A stretch of DNA of 64,000 nt from Allodiplogaster sudhausi (lineage: Eukaryota > Nematoda > Chromadorea > Rhabditida > Diplogasteridae): NCBI GenBank assembly GCA_945643635.1, contig CALZFC010000248.1:6143501-6207500 (forward strand), written 5' to 3'. The notes beneath the pieces are model-generated. The model worked only from the letters and a program-made list of their open reading frames with translations, was not told where the DNA came from and made no database searches. Shown here in pieces: positions 46,403 through 60,197 of the stretch. Positions within the stretch are counted from its first letter, which is position 1. Each line of letters starts with the position of its first letter. Made by a program: the position numbers and the translations under genes.

Positions 46403-48867
46403 TAGATAGATAGAGAGAGAGAGGGAGAGAAACATCGGAGAGATAGAGAGAGAGATAGATCAAAGAGAGAGAGAGAGAGATCGAAGAGAGAGAGAGAGAG
46501 TCAGAGATATAGTGAGCGATCTAACATTTCTGGTCTGTCCGAGACGGTGCGCCCGGTCGATGGCCTGGATGTCCTTCATCGGATTCCAGTCGTGGTCGAG
46601 GAAGATAACCACGTCTGCACCCGTGAGATTCAGGCCGACTCCACCAATCTGCAAAAAAAAAATTGAAGTAAAAAGTTAAGGAAGAAACTGAAAGGTTCCC
46701 TTTGCAATGCTTTACAATTAAATTATAATTTTTTTCAAACGATAATAGCAAGAATAATTAATAATAAAATATAACCAATAATAAACCAAGAAAAATGTTC
46801 GAAAGAAAATTGTATGTAGTATATACTAAATGAACAAGAGCTAGAACAATAACAATAGAAGAATAAAAAGTAAAGGAGAAAATGAAAGATTTCCTTCGCA
46901 AAACTTTACAACAAAAAGTAATCATTTTCAAAAATAATAGCAAGAAGAATTAACAATAAAAAAAATAATTACAATAGTAAACCTGTATCAATTTTCGATA
47001 GTAAAAACATCTATACTACTATACACTAAAAGAAGAAAAGCTAATAAAATAATAAGCCCGTATCAGATCAGTATATTCGTCAAAAATGTTGTACTCTAAT
47101 TTAGTACTTTTTTTTGATAGTAAAATTGTATTTAGTATATACTAAATAAGTAGTAGAAGAAAAAGAGCTAACATGAGTCGTGAGCACGAGAACGTCGATG
47201 CTCGTGTCGTTGTTGAACTTGTCCACAATTCGCTGGCGGCTGTCGGTCGGCACAGAGCCTGTAGAAGAAAGTTTTTCCCAAAAGTTTTTTGTTCGTTAAA
47301 ATAAATCTCAATGGTATTTTTTATTTATTTATTATTTATGATCAAAAGGAAAGAATAGAAAAAAAACCTATCTTGAAAACAAAAATTTTTTTTTTCAAAA
47401 TAGGTTTTTACCAAATTCGATCTCAAGAGAATATTGGTATATATATATTCCATACCATCGAGAACCATGAATGAGATCGGCTTTCCGCTCGTCTTTCGTG
47501 AAGATGAGGAACTGGCAAAGCCAGTTTGAAGCGCCTGGCAAACAGAAAAAAATACTGTTTCGTGAATACAGTTTTAATTAGAAGAAAATGTGAAATCTGT
47601 GACGGTAAGGAAGAGGAGAAGGAGATGGTATGAGGAAAAAAATAGTGATAGGGAAAATGAGAGAGGAAAGTAAGAGATAGCACAGTGATATTATAGTGAG
47701 AGTTAGAGGGAGTGAGAGAGCGACAAGAAAGAGAGAGAGAGAGAGTTAGAGAGAGAGAGAGAAGCAGACGATCCCCAACCTCTGCCACCAGCGCGACGGA
47801 CAATCTCCACTGGCAAAAGATGAGTGCGCGGTGGGGATGTGTCGCGGCAGAGGAGAGAAGATCGGAGACAGCTATAAAAATGTAATTTTTCTAACGGAAA
47901 TATACGTAATAAATAATAGTAAGTTATCAGTAAGATATTCAGTTTAAAAAAATCGTTAAAAAAGAACGAAAGAGAAAGAAAAAAAACGCCTCACCCTCTG
48001 CCTCCGCCTTAAAAACCGTAATAAATATGACGGTAATATCCGTAAAGAATAACGACAAGTAATCAGTAAAAAGAAGAAAAAAAGCGTAAAATAGAACGGA
48101 AGAGAAAATAAGAAAACGCCTCTGACACTCCTCATCCGCCTTGCTCTCCTTTGCCTCCTTGAACTCCTCGTCGTCTTCGCTGCCGGCGCCGCCGCGAAGA
48201 ATGCCGCATTCGGCGAGGATTTGACCAAGGGCCTGAGAAATTAGGTCTTAGAGAATTTGAAAATACAAATTGGAATATACGAATTGGAATAAAACATAAT
48301 TTGTGTACCCTAGACTAGAAGGCATCAACGGTGCCATGTAATGAATGCGTTACTATGGTTCTCTTTTCGCTGTAATCGATCAGTTAGTTACTGTTAGTAG
48401 TTGTTGGAGATAAAAGTGGACTAATCAATATCTTGAACAGGATATTCTGGAAGGCATATTCGCAATCGCTGATACCTGTAACTTTCCACTGTGCGCAATG
48501 TCGTTGCTGGAGAGAGCTTGACGCAATTCAGGGGTGACACCCAGTTCATTCGCGAGGTCGGCTACCAGGCAAGGATGATCGACAACCTGCAAGGCGAGGG
48601 AGAAAGAGAGAGGGTGAGAGAGAGCGAGAGACAGAGAGAGCATGAGAGATAGATAGACGGCCGGGAGAGAGAGACATAGAAAGATAGAGATAGAGAGAGA
48701 GAGAGAAAGGGAGAAGGAGAGAGAGAGAGAAAGAACGAGAGGGAAATAGAGAGAGAGAGAGAGATACCTTTCGAAGTGAGATGAGTGCATGGAGAGGAGA
48801 GAGGGCACGCTGACCGGTCGCGCTGGCGCAGCATCTGCGTATCGAGGAAATGTTTTTAATCATTCCT

Positions 48868-48901
<34 letters not shown>

Positions 48902-50439
48902 CTGTCTACAATCATCTCATAGATAGTCTTCTGTAGCTCCGATAGCGTGCACTCGTAGTCTGCGATGCTCTTGTCTGGCAGCTCTCTCAACACGTCTGTC
49001 TTCAGACGGCGCAGCACGAACGGCAGCACGAGGCGATGCAAGCGACCGAGCGCTTCTTGGCCTTCCTGGAAAAGTTTTTTATATCACAAAAATTATTTTA
49101 AAAGATTTTTAATGTTTTACAAGAGTATTCTCCGTAATTGAACTACATTTAAAAACACAATTTTCTGGCCTTCATTTGCGTTTCCGTGGCCTTGGGCGAG
49201 CGGGACTGTTGGATGGGTTTGATGTAAGAAGCGCGGAAAGTCCGCTCATCTCCCAGGAAGCCAGGGATGAGGAAGGTGAAGAGGGCCCAGAGGTCGGCCG
49301 AGGAGTTCTGCACTGGTGTGCCTGAAAAGAATGGAAGTAAAAAAATATATATATATATAAAACAAATATAAATACTTATTGTTTTTAACTTATTTTAAAG
49401 AGTTTCTTATTCGTTTCTGCAAATTTATTTCTTTTTCTTTCAACAATTAATTGAAGAGGAATAGTATATTTTCCAAGTTAAGCCACTGCATATATGAAAG
49501 ATAGTGCAACGTAAAAATTCGCACGATTTCGAACCTGTCCTGGTGTAGGCGGAAATGTTTTCATGAAATTTAGAATATACCACTATCTGTCATATCTGCG
49601 ACATAGAAATATCAAATAGGATAGTATGAAAATGTTTCCTATCGTGAGAAATGGAAAAAGTGGAATATTCAAAACTTCGTGACAACATTTTTTTTACTTC
49701 TCTTTCTGCCTCACCATCAGCTATTATTGTTCAAGTAGACAACAAGTGTTTGACATGCCGGAGAGAATTAGCCGATTTTCGCTTCTTAGCGCGCATGTCG
49801 CTCGGAAGATGGCGGTCCGTGGATTCCGTAGGATGTGGCCTTCGTCGAGGACGACGTAGCGCCACCACACTCGTCTATAATAGTAAGTAATAAAAAGTAA
49901 AAATAACTAGAATAAAAAATACCAATTTTTTATTTATGGTACATGAAATCAATATTTCAGTATGACAGCAATAATTTATTAATAATAATAACAAATTTTA
50001 TTTATTACACTAAAAGTAATATAAAGCGTCCAGGTAGAGAGAGAGATAGAGAGAGAGAGGGAGTGTGAGGTAAAGAGGAGAAAGAGAGGAAGAGACTACG
50101 GTATCCCCAAACTACGGTACTCACGTCACTATTTCATTCGACTTCATTTCGTCGTAGGACGCAACGACCAGTTCGGCGCGCTCCATGGCCAGGACGCCTG
50201 ATACTTCGCATCTGGAATACAATAAAATTTTTTTTACATTACTCGCTAAGAAAACCATCAAATATTGCAATAAATGATATCAGGTAAAGAGCGGGTGAGA
50301 GAGAGATGAGAGAGCGAGAAGAGAGAGGAGAGAGAGAAAGAGAGAGAGCACGGAAGAGAGACATTGATGAGTAAGAGAGAGGGAGGGAGAGAGAGAGAGA
50401 GAGAAAAAGAGAAAGAGAGAAGATAGAGAAGAGAGAGAG

Positions 50440-50485
<46 letters not shown>

Positions 50486-52638
50486 CTAACTTGGAGACGC
50501 TCTTTCTCTTGTCCGGGAAGTACCTCCGCCACTCTGCGCACCAGTGGTCGACCAGAGTGCGCGGGCAGATCACGAGAGATGGCCGCTGCTTCCCGCCCTT
50601 GGCTAATGCTGGAAAGTATTCGTTAAAAGATTTTTATATTATCAAATCTATTACTTCTTTGCTGTTATTGAAAAGCATGCGGGCCTTTTTCTAAAACCAA
50701 TATGGGAAAAATTGAACAAAAGATTTACTTATTTATATTGGGAAACACAGAGCAGAGAGAGAGAGGGAGAGGGAGAGAGAGAGAGTGCCAGAGAGAGACA
50801 GGTAGAGAGAGAGAGGTAAAGATATAGAGAAAGAGAGAAACCGCTCTGATTCGCGAGCACAATGGCACACATCATCTGGAGTGTCTTGCCGAGGCCCATG
50901 TCATCAGCGAGGATTCCATTGAAGCTGAAGCGACGCAGGTAGCTCATCCAGGTCACGCCCTCCTGAAAACTCATGTTTGAATCTCCCGCTCTTATCCCAG
51001 GGAAGTGTAATCTTATGAGATGTATCCTTAAAATCCAGCGGAAAATTCATATTAATCATAGACAGCTTTAATAAAAGCAATCTTCACAAGCTATTAAAAA
51101 ATACATATGCTTAAAATTTTTTTTCAATTTTAATCTAGAAAACAGAGAAAATACTGTGAACTAAAAAATAATTTATAGCATATTCTAACCAATTGATAGT
51201 TCCTAAGCGACACGTCGTCAGCAAGTCCGATGAGTGTCTCCTTGTTGATGGTGGTCAGGCTCGAGGGGGAGGAGAGAACGGAGACAAAGGTGCGGTTCTC
51301 GCTTGCCAGCTGGCTTAGCTCTTCCGAGAGGCCGTCACGCTGCACGCCGTTGGTGCATTCCTAAATATTAAATATTATTTAAATATAATAAAATAGCCCT
51401 TATTATTAGCACATTCCTAAAGAATTTCGATTATTCCAATTAACAAAATAATAGTAATAACCAAATTATCCCGAATATATTACTACATCATGTTGCACGC
51501 CGTTAATGAATTCCTAAAGATTTTCAATATGTAATATTCCAAAATAAACTATTTATAAATAATCAGATTATCAAGACTACATTATTAATGACCAAACTAA
51601 CCTGATATTTGTAATAAAGTTATCCTCAACATATTATGAATAACCACAAATTATTCCAAGTACGTCATTAATATCCAAATTATCCCGATTATATATTACT
51701 AATAGCCAAAGTATATAGATAAAAAACACTACTCTATTTATATATTTTTATTATAATAAAAAAAGACAAAAAATGAAAATTCCCCGCTAGCCACAACCTT
51801 GTGTACGGTAAGAATGGGCAGAAAGTGTCTGAAGGCGACTCCGGCAGCTTCGCGAACTTCCGGTAGCTGGTCACCGAAACGGGCAAAGGCAAGGGGAGCT
51901 AGGAGAGGCACGACAACATCGCAGAGTGTGGGAGAAGGCGGCAGCAGCGAGAGTCTGAAAGAAGCTTTTAAATTATAAATAATAAAAAATTAAGCTTATT
52001 ATTATTCATTAAAATATAGCCTAAAATTTTTTCCTCACTGATAAAATCGGCACTGTTTACAAGTATTTTCTGTTTATTGTAAAAGATATCTTCATCGTTT
52101 ACACATTGTTTTCCTAAAGTATCATTACTCTGAAACTGTAAAAATTATGCTACAATCAAATCTGATTAACTATATTTCTTTATTCTAAAAAAAAATATTT
52201 CTACAAATTTATGGACGTTAAACATACTTATTAAAGACCTTTTTTTCGTAAAATTTTCTATGGCATTATCACAATTTTTTTTCAAAGAAATTTTTTACAT
52301 TAAAAAAAGTATCTTCAATTTTCTTTTTTTTCAGCATACCTGAGAAGGGCTTCGATAGCTCCCCTTCGTTCATGTGGTGCATCCAGATTCGCAAGCATTC
52401 TCGCGATAACCGCGTAGAGTCTGACAATGAGATGAATATAGGGGAGTGAGTAAATCCAACGAAACATAATGATATAGAAATGTATCAGTTCAATTAATGG
52501 GATCTCGATTTCCGTATCAAAATATACGAGACTCTTACGATACAATTAGTATAAACGAATAGTTATGCTACGGCGAGTACTCGAAACGGAATAAAGATAT
52601 ATATTTTTTTACTTTTTAGACTAGAATACCCTAAAAAG

Positions 52639-52682
<44 letters not shown>

Positions 52683-55600
52683 TATTTACCACAACATTTT
52701 TAGGATATACCTATTAACTGCATCTGCAGGATGACTCGCAATGAAGGTCTCCACTGCCTTTGCTGCTGCATGCCTGAGCTCTGGCTGTTCACTGGCAAGC
52801 AACGTTGAGATACGGGATGTCTGGAAGTGCACCAAAATGTATTACAATTATGATCACAGCATGCATGCATGTCTGGCCAACTTCTCGATGACATTGAAGC
52901 TACTTAATTTACCTGATATGCTGACTGACATAAACGAATCGAAAGCTCGTTGACAGCCAAATTAATACATTAAATCATCTTACTAAAACCACCGGGATGC
53001 TATAAAGTAGGAAGGAACTACTGTTATTCCTTATAAGAATAAAAACTAAAATAATACTAACATACAAATTTTCCCGATTTTTCATACAAATGCCATTGTT
53101 CATATAGATAAAAGAGTTGGAATGTTCCAAAAAAAGGGGAAAATACCGCTTTTTCGCTGAGACGTGATCCTACTCGCTGCCAGAGCGCGTGGTGGAGCTC
53201 GAAACGCGTTAGAAGCTCCTTAAAATTGGTTATTTTCCTTTCTTTTTTCCTAATAGTAATTCCATGCAACCTATTTCTGACGGGTTTAGACACACGTGTA
53301 GTTGGCCTAAATACTGACATTATTGTCCATCTCAGCGTCAAGATCAAAGTAGCCGTAGAACTCGGGAAGTTGCTCTACGGAGAAGCCAGTGCATATTGTC
53401 AACAGCAGAAGCGCATTCCGAGAAGCGGTTGCCTGTCAAAAATATTTTGACAAATGTTTATAGTCATAAATAAGGCAAAAACATAAACCATATTAGAGAT
53501 TTCAAAAATATTATATCACGACAAATTTATAATTTTTTCCCAACTTTAAAGATAGCCTGTCATAGCGTAATTAAGATAATCACAAGAAATTAAACAACTC
53601 GATATCTTGTTCCTCGTGTTTATTTTTATTTTTTAAATATTTTTTTTTGTTTAAAAAAAAAGCAGATCTGTTCAAGTAAGTTAACTTAAAGCAATATTTT
53701 TAATTTGAAAATAAAAATTCACTTGAAATCAAGATATCACAAGATTAAGATCACCTGATCGTTCCTAATCACTCGCTGTTGCTCACTTCCATTGGCTTGC
53801 GCTGTCGGTGGAGGGGAGGGTTCTTCTTCAATAGCAAATAAGATATTGACAAGGAATTGATTTTGTATCAGTACCTTATTCACCTAACAGTCGGCTATAC
53901 CATACCACCCGTAGAACAAAAAAACCCACTCACCATCATCCACCGTGTTTCGCTTCGATGCTTTTGTCAGCTTCTCTGTGTTAGCTGCTCCAGTGGAGTC
54001 ATTCGAAGTCGAAGCGGTTGCAGCGTTGAGTATAACTTCCAAACTCAGAATGCGCTTAAATAGCTTTTGGTTACTATTTCTAAAAAAAAAACTAAACTAT
54101 ACAGAGAAAAAAAAGGATCACTACAAAATGTCCTTCAAGGTTACTGTGCTCTACAATTATCTTACCGTAGTTGATGTGCTATTCTCCGGCCGTGGTATTC
54201 GGGTCTTGCAGCTTGCAAACGCATCAACAGTGCGAGTGAGCACCTGAAATCGGCAGGATGTAGTACTCCTAATTTTTTTTATGTCTTTCGTTCAAATCAA
54301 GGTTTTGTATCTTACAATTAGGTCAGCTTTACCAATCTTCTAAATGGAAAACAAGAAGAACGCGCCAACCTTTACGTATGGCTTTGGACTTCGCTGAGCA
54401 GAGAAAGCAATGAGCAGAGGCACGGAACCACGGAATACTTCAGCAGCGACAGTCTCGTTCGTTTCTCCTGAAAGAAAAGGCGATATTTATCGTTTCCAGA
54501 CATTTAATCATTCACGTAAAATAATAGTACATTGTACAGTAAACCTATCTCGTAACGAGAAAAAGGATTGTCATTGAGTTTGCGACTTTTCATAGTTCAT
54601 GTGATTTGTGTTGCATTTGTCATAATCCTACAAGGCACACAACTTCTTTTTTTTCCACGATCAAAGAAGCCTCTGCAGGTGCCAAAAAGTATAGTTACTA
54701 GAATGAAGGCTTGGTGTTTTGGAATACACCAATTGTACAATAATATTAGAATATAGAATATTCGAACAACGAGAATTTGACGAGTTAAAAAAAGTGACCA
54801 AAAATTTTTTGCACAAAAAAAATCAACTTACCGTTCATAATTTCGACGAGTGGCCTTATAAGTGGCGTCAGTTTATCTCCCAGAAAGCCAAAGTTGAAGA
54901 GAGCAGACGAGAAGAACGCATAGATGCGTCTAGAAAACAACAACAAGTTTATTGAGATCACTTCTGCTAAACCAAAAAAAAATGTAACCGTAGATACTTA
55001 ACTTTCATTTGCCTTACCATCTAAAAAAAAAAAACTCCACCAGAACCATTCTAACTTGTTCCATGAAAACAAAAACAGCCTACCTATTTCTTTGCAGGCA
55101 AAAGATCAGATATAGGGGAAAAGATTATGAAATAAATAATAAATAGTAATGCTACTGACGCGGAATTCGCTTTGACCGCCAGCTTTGTGAAGTCGATGAC
55201 GTCGCAGAGTAAAGCGTACCTAATGAAGAATATTGATAACTATTTTTTTTTTAAATAAAATAGCCTAATCTAACCTTAACTAATCATTTTCCATTATAAT
55301 CGCTTACTCAGTTAGCAATGAGGCACAGGCAATAAGTAAACATGAAGTGGAATCACAAAATTTCTCGAAATCCAGTGCATCTCAAATATGCAAGAATATA
55401 TATTTTTTCATATATTTAAAATATTTTCGAATATTACCTTTTTGTCAACGAAGCTGTTGCCTCCTCATCGTTTGCCAGCCTTTTCACGCACGATTCATAA
55501 GCGTGCCTAAAATGCAATAATAAATCTTCCTTTGGCTAAAAATAGTAAAATATTCTATTAAACTAAAAACTAGCTTAATATTTCATTATAAAGGAATATA

Positions 55601-58600
55601 AAAAATTATATAAATAAATAAAAATCTTGACGGACCTGCTAATTTCCTCCGCACTCTGCCTTCCGTTCATATCTGACGAGTTTGCGCCCTTCGCCAAGCA
55701 CCTTAAGAATTTCTTCTTTTTGTAAATCTTATTCTTTTTATTCAGCAATAACCACATTTTATTTATGAATATCTTTTAAAAAATTAGCATATTCTAAAAC
55801 CAACTAATATGATAACTACGTTAGAGATAATTGGGGCATAGCTGCTGAGTTTAAATAGTTTAAGATTGGAGTCCCGAACGGAAGTTTACCGTACCACTCG
55901 ACAAACTCGTTGCAGTCCGCAGTGAGAGTCGCGCAAGTCGATGCCATCTCATCAAAGACGCGTGCTGTCGGAGCGCGTACGTAGGAATCGGCGAAAGAGA
56001 TGGCCGTACCAGGTACTTCGAGTGATGGATTCCTGTTGAATGAGCCATATCATATCATGCACGAATCGCCCTTGGGATACCGTATACTGGATGCTGGGAT
56101 ACCGTATAGCAGTCACTGAGGTATAGTATGCTTTGTTGACCGTATACTTAGTCATTTTTCAGTAGATTTATTCTTTTCACATCCCGAATTTCAGACCGGT
56201 ACATGAATAAAACCCTTGAGTTCTGTGCGAAATTCATATCTTGCCAACAATTGAAAAAGGGTCATACAAAATATCTTAAATATATTTATAATATAAGAAA
56301 AAAAGAAAAAATAAATAAACCTGGCAACAGCTGCTTTCCAAAGAGCCGCCCATTCGTTGAGCACAATTGCTGCTCCGAGATTCTGGTAGAGGGACGACGA
56401 TCGAAGAAAGGGCAGGAAGAGCAGTTGGAGGGCGGTCGAACTGAACTTATACAATATTTATACACGTTTTATTAACTTTCTTTTAAAGTAGCATACATAA
56501 TCAGCAAAAATAAATTTTAAATCATAAAAGAATTAAATAAGTCGACATATATTTTTCATTTCAGTGGTTTTCACAACCATTGTCGGCTACTTATGAGGAA
56601 GATCACTTTGAGATACGTTCGAGTTGAGAAAGATTGGGCCACAATAAATAAATAGACAAATAAAAAATAAACAAACAAACATTTTCTGATCTCCAATCGT
56701 GATATTGGCCTCGAAGAGAAGCTGAATGAGCGCCGCGAGGAATTTGGCTGCGAGAATCTTCCTTGCCACGTAAACGGCGTCCTTGTCGCGATCGCTCAGG
56801 AAGCGAATTTCCTGTAAATAAATTAATAACTCAACGGAAAAGAATAAACTAATATCTCTCAGCTAAGATAGATTTTAATTTTTTTTTATTATTAAATGTA
56901 TTTATGACAAATAAAAAAATTTAATTAAGGAGAAAAATTAGATAATAATACAAAAACAACTATAAAATTGCCGGTACCTACCTCACTGCCAATTCTCTCG
57001 ATTGGTTCTCCTCTTTTGCTGCGGTCTCCGTCGACGTTGTGCGCGAAGACATCTTAAAATAAAAGTAATCTTTTTTTTCTTCAACTTGTCTTTTTAAACC
57101 AGAATAATACATCCCACTTATGAGATCATCTAGCATATTTGTCTGGTATATTCTAGAATATAGCATACCAGATGTCATATACCAAATGTCATATACCAAA
57201 TGTCATATATACAAATGTCATATACCAAAATGTCATTTATTAAAATGCCATATTCTAAATGTCATATTCTAAATGTCACATACTAAAATGTCACATACCA
57301 AAATGTCATATATCCAAATGTCATATACCAAAATGTCAAATACCAAAATGTCATATACCAAAATGTCAAATATCCAAATGTCAAATAACCAAATGTTATA
57401 TACCAGATGTCATATACAAAATGTTATATAATGTAGCATTGCGCGAACCGATACTCGCCGACTTGTTGTCGTGCATGAGGCAACCGAGCCAGAGTCCAAT
57501 CGACGCTCTCAGCGAACCCGAGTGTTGTGCTTTCTCTCTCTGAGTTGCGAGCACGCGAAGCGATGTCAGATAGACCTGAGAGAAGGCACACAAATATATA
57601 TATATATATCTAGTAAGTTGTTATCACTATCCCACAAAAATATAATCATATTTAAAATATAATACGCACACTTTTTCTTCTTCTTCTTCGCTTTTAACTG
57701 TATACAAATATTCAACTCGGTATACATATAAACTGTGACAAACTTGATTCACATCAATGTTTAGTTAATCTTTTATGATACCTTGTACATTAAAGAGAGA
57801 TAGAATCAGCACAAAATCTGTCGTATATTCAATTTTTTTTATATAAACACATTATTGCATCATTATTATTTTCTAACCTCCTCTAGCATTGGCATCGTCT
57901 CTGTTGGGGGAGCAAAGAGAAGGACTCTGTAGAATACTTTGAGCAAGCCGAATATTTCCTGCAATTACCAGAAGAGAATTTAGAAAACGTTGTAAGAAAA
58001 TGAGCTAATTTTGTGAAGTTCAGCTATAGGATCATGCGTAATCTTTATGAATCTTCTTTGAACTCTTTTTTTCTCTCTCCCATTATTCAGGCGAAAGAGC
58101 GCGAAAAAAAAATGTTGATCGGGCTCCTTAAAGGAGCCTAGTGAGGAAGACTAACACCACGAATCTTAACCTCGCTATCCATCGGAAACTCTTTCCTATC
58201 GGCCGCTAGACCAATGATGCGGACTGCCTTGTGAGAGCGTGTACGAAACGTCGGGTCAATCGTGCGGAGAACCTGGAAAACAAAGGCATGCTTTTGATAC
58301 ATGAAGTTTTATATAAATAAAATGCATTTTATTTTTAAAAATGTTTCCTTGCAAAACTCAAAAGTGAAAAGGCCAAATAGTAAACACCGCAAAAAAAATT
58401 AAATAAATAAATAAATAATAGAACTCAACAGCTCTCACCGTGTGCAGCTGGTCTGATGTCAGACATACTTCCGTGTCCTCCCTCAGGCTCACTTCCATGA
58501 TGGCTAGGAGATCAACCACGAGGCTGTCCATTCCGGCCTTCACCTGGAAATGAGCAAATGGGGAACGCCACAGAATCCAATTGAATAATAGTGATCGTTC

Positions 58601-60166
58601 AAAAGTAAATCTCGAAAATATTTATTTCAATAAAGCCTAACAGAACATTTTTTGTAAGAATGTTTTTTTTAAGTGAGCAAAAATATATCGCCAGCGCTGC
58701 CATCGCGCTCATATTTGTGATCATAAGGAAATGACATGATCACCAAGAAAGTCAATTAAGAAAAATTTTACCTAACAAAAATACCAGAAGCCCTCAAATT
58801 TTTCTTATCTCTCTCTCTCTCTCTCTCTCTCTCTGACCTGTTCCTTCTGGCTCTCCGTATGCAGCAGCATCCACATCCTCTGCATGACTCTGGCCACGTA
58901 CTCCTTCTTCCTCTCGCTCGCAATGGTCGTGTTCGAGAAGAGAGAAGCGAGTGCAGTCACCGATGAAGAGACCACCTGCAGATTATAATATTTTAAATAT
59001 CTTCAATGAAATAAATATTTTAAAAATAATTAATAATCACCACAAATATACTACCAAAACACTATCAGATTACAGAATCACAAGTCGTAATCCTCTTCAT
59101 TGTGCCATTTTGTTTTTAAACAATAACAATAACATACTCATAAATAGTGTATTCCACGGAAGCAATTGGAATATCCCAAACATTTTTGAAATGATAGGCT
59201 AAAAACATTTTTTCGTTTAAAATAAACTAATACGAAAAGATTCATAATATACTAGTACGAAAATATTTAGAATGCACTAAAACAAAAAGCCAATGTGCTC
59301 ACATCATCGACATCATCCTCCATTCGCTGCACGACTGCATCGAAGAATGTTTCGAATATTGGCGAGTGTTCGGCGATGGCAAAGTAGTACTTCATTACGA
59401 GAAGCGCGCTTTGACGACAGACCCAGACCTTGGAATAGAAAAAGGAGAGACTACGTCCATATTCTAGGAAATAGAAATTATTGAAAATAAATCAAATTAC
59501 AATAAAGATTAAATGAATATTCGTTCAAATTACTAGTATTATCATTCTTTTTAAATTATAACGCAAAAATTAGCCTTTTTTGGTCGTACATTTTATATAA
59601 TTTTATGATTAATACCTTCTCGCTCTCCATGTCCAGCAAAGTCTTCAGATGAACGAGGATCGCGTCCAGAATCTTATGTCCTTCTTCAGTCACTGTTATA
59701 GAATTTGGAATCATTAGTTGAGTAACGAATAGTTCAAAAAGCAACAGAAGGAAATTCGGGGAAACAAAATTCTGGAAGATAAATTAGCTCGATAATAATA
59801 TGTAATTGTAAGGTAATATATATGCAATTTTTTTTTACAAAATGGCAAGATAAAAGTTAAGGTTCGTTATATGCAAGCGTGAGTGGAGGGATGAGCAGAA
59901 ACAGAGCCAATGCTTCTACCTGATTGTCTCCTCTCCTCAATGCCCTCTTTCTCTGCCTTCTCTGCTCCCTCCTCTCCTCCGGCCACTCTCTTCGTGTGGT
60001 TGATAATGTGCGCGACGGCGAGTGCGACTGTCTCACACACGGGAGCAGTTGCACTGCGCCCGCTGACAAAGTCGTTGAAGCGGTCCAAGGAGAGTACCTG
60101 GGAAATGGGCGGTGGAGACTGGATCGTAAAAGAGAAGTAGAGTGAAAGAGGGAGAAATAGAGGGTT

Positions 60167-60197
<31 letters not shown>

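Noticed and set aside
46521..46751. 76-codon minus-strand frame overlapping BTAF1 motif V
   Set aside because: Wrong-frame shadow of the true exon encoding [10 protein letters not shown].
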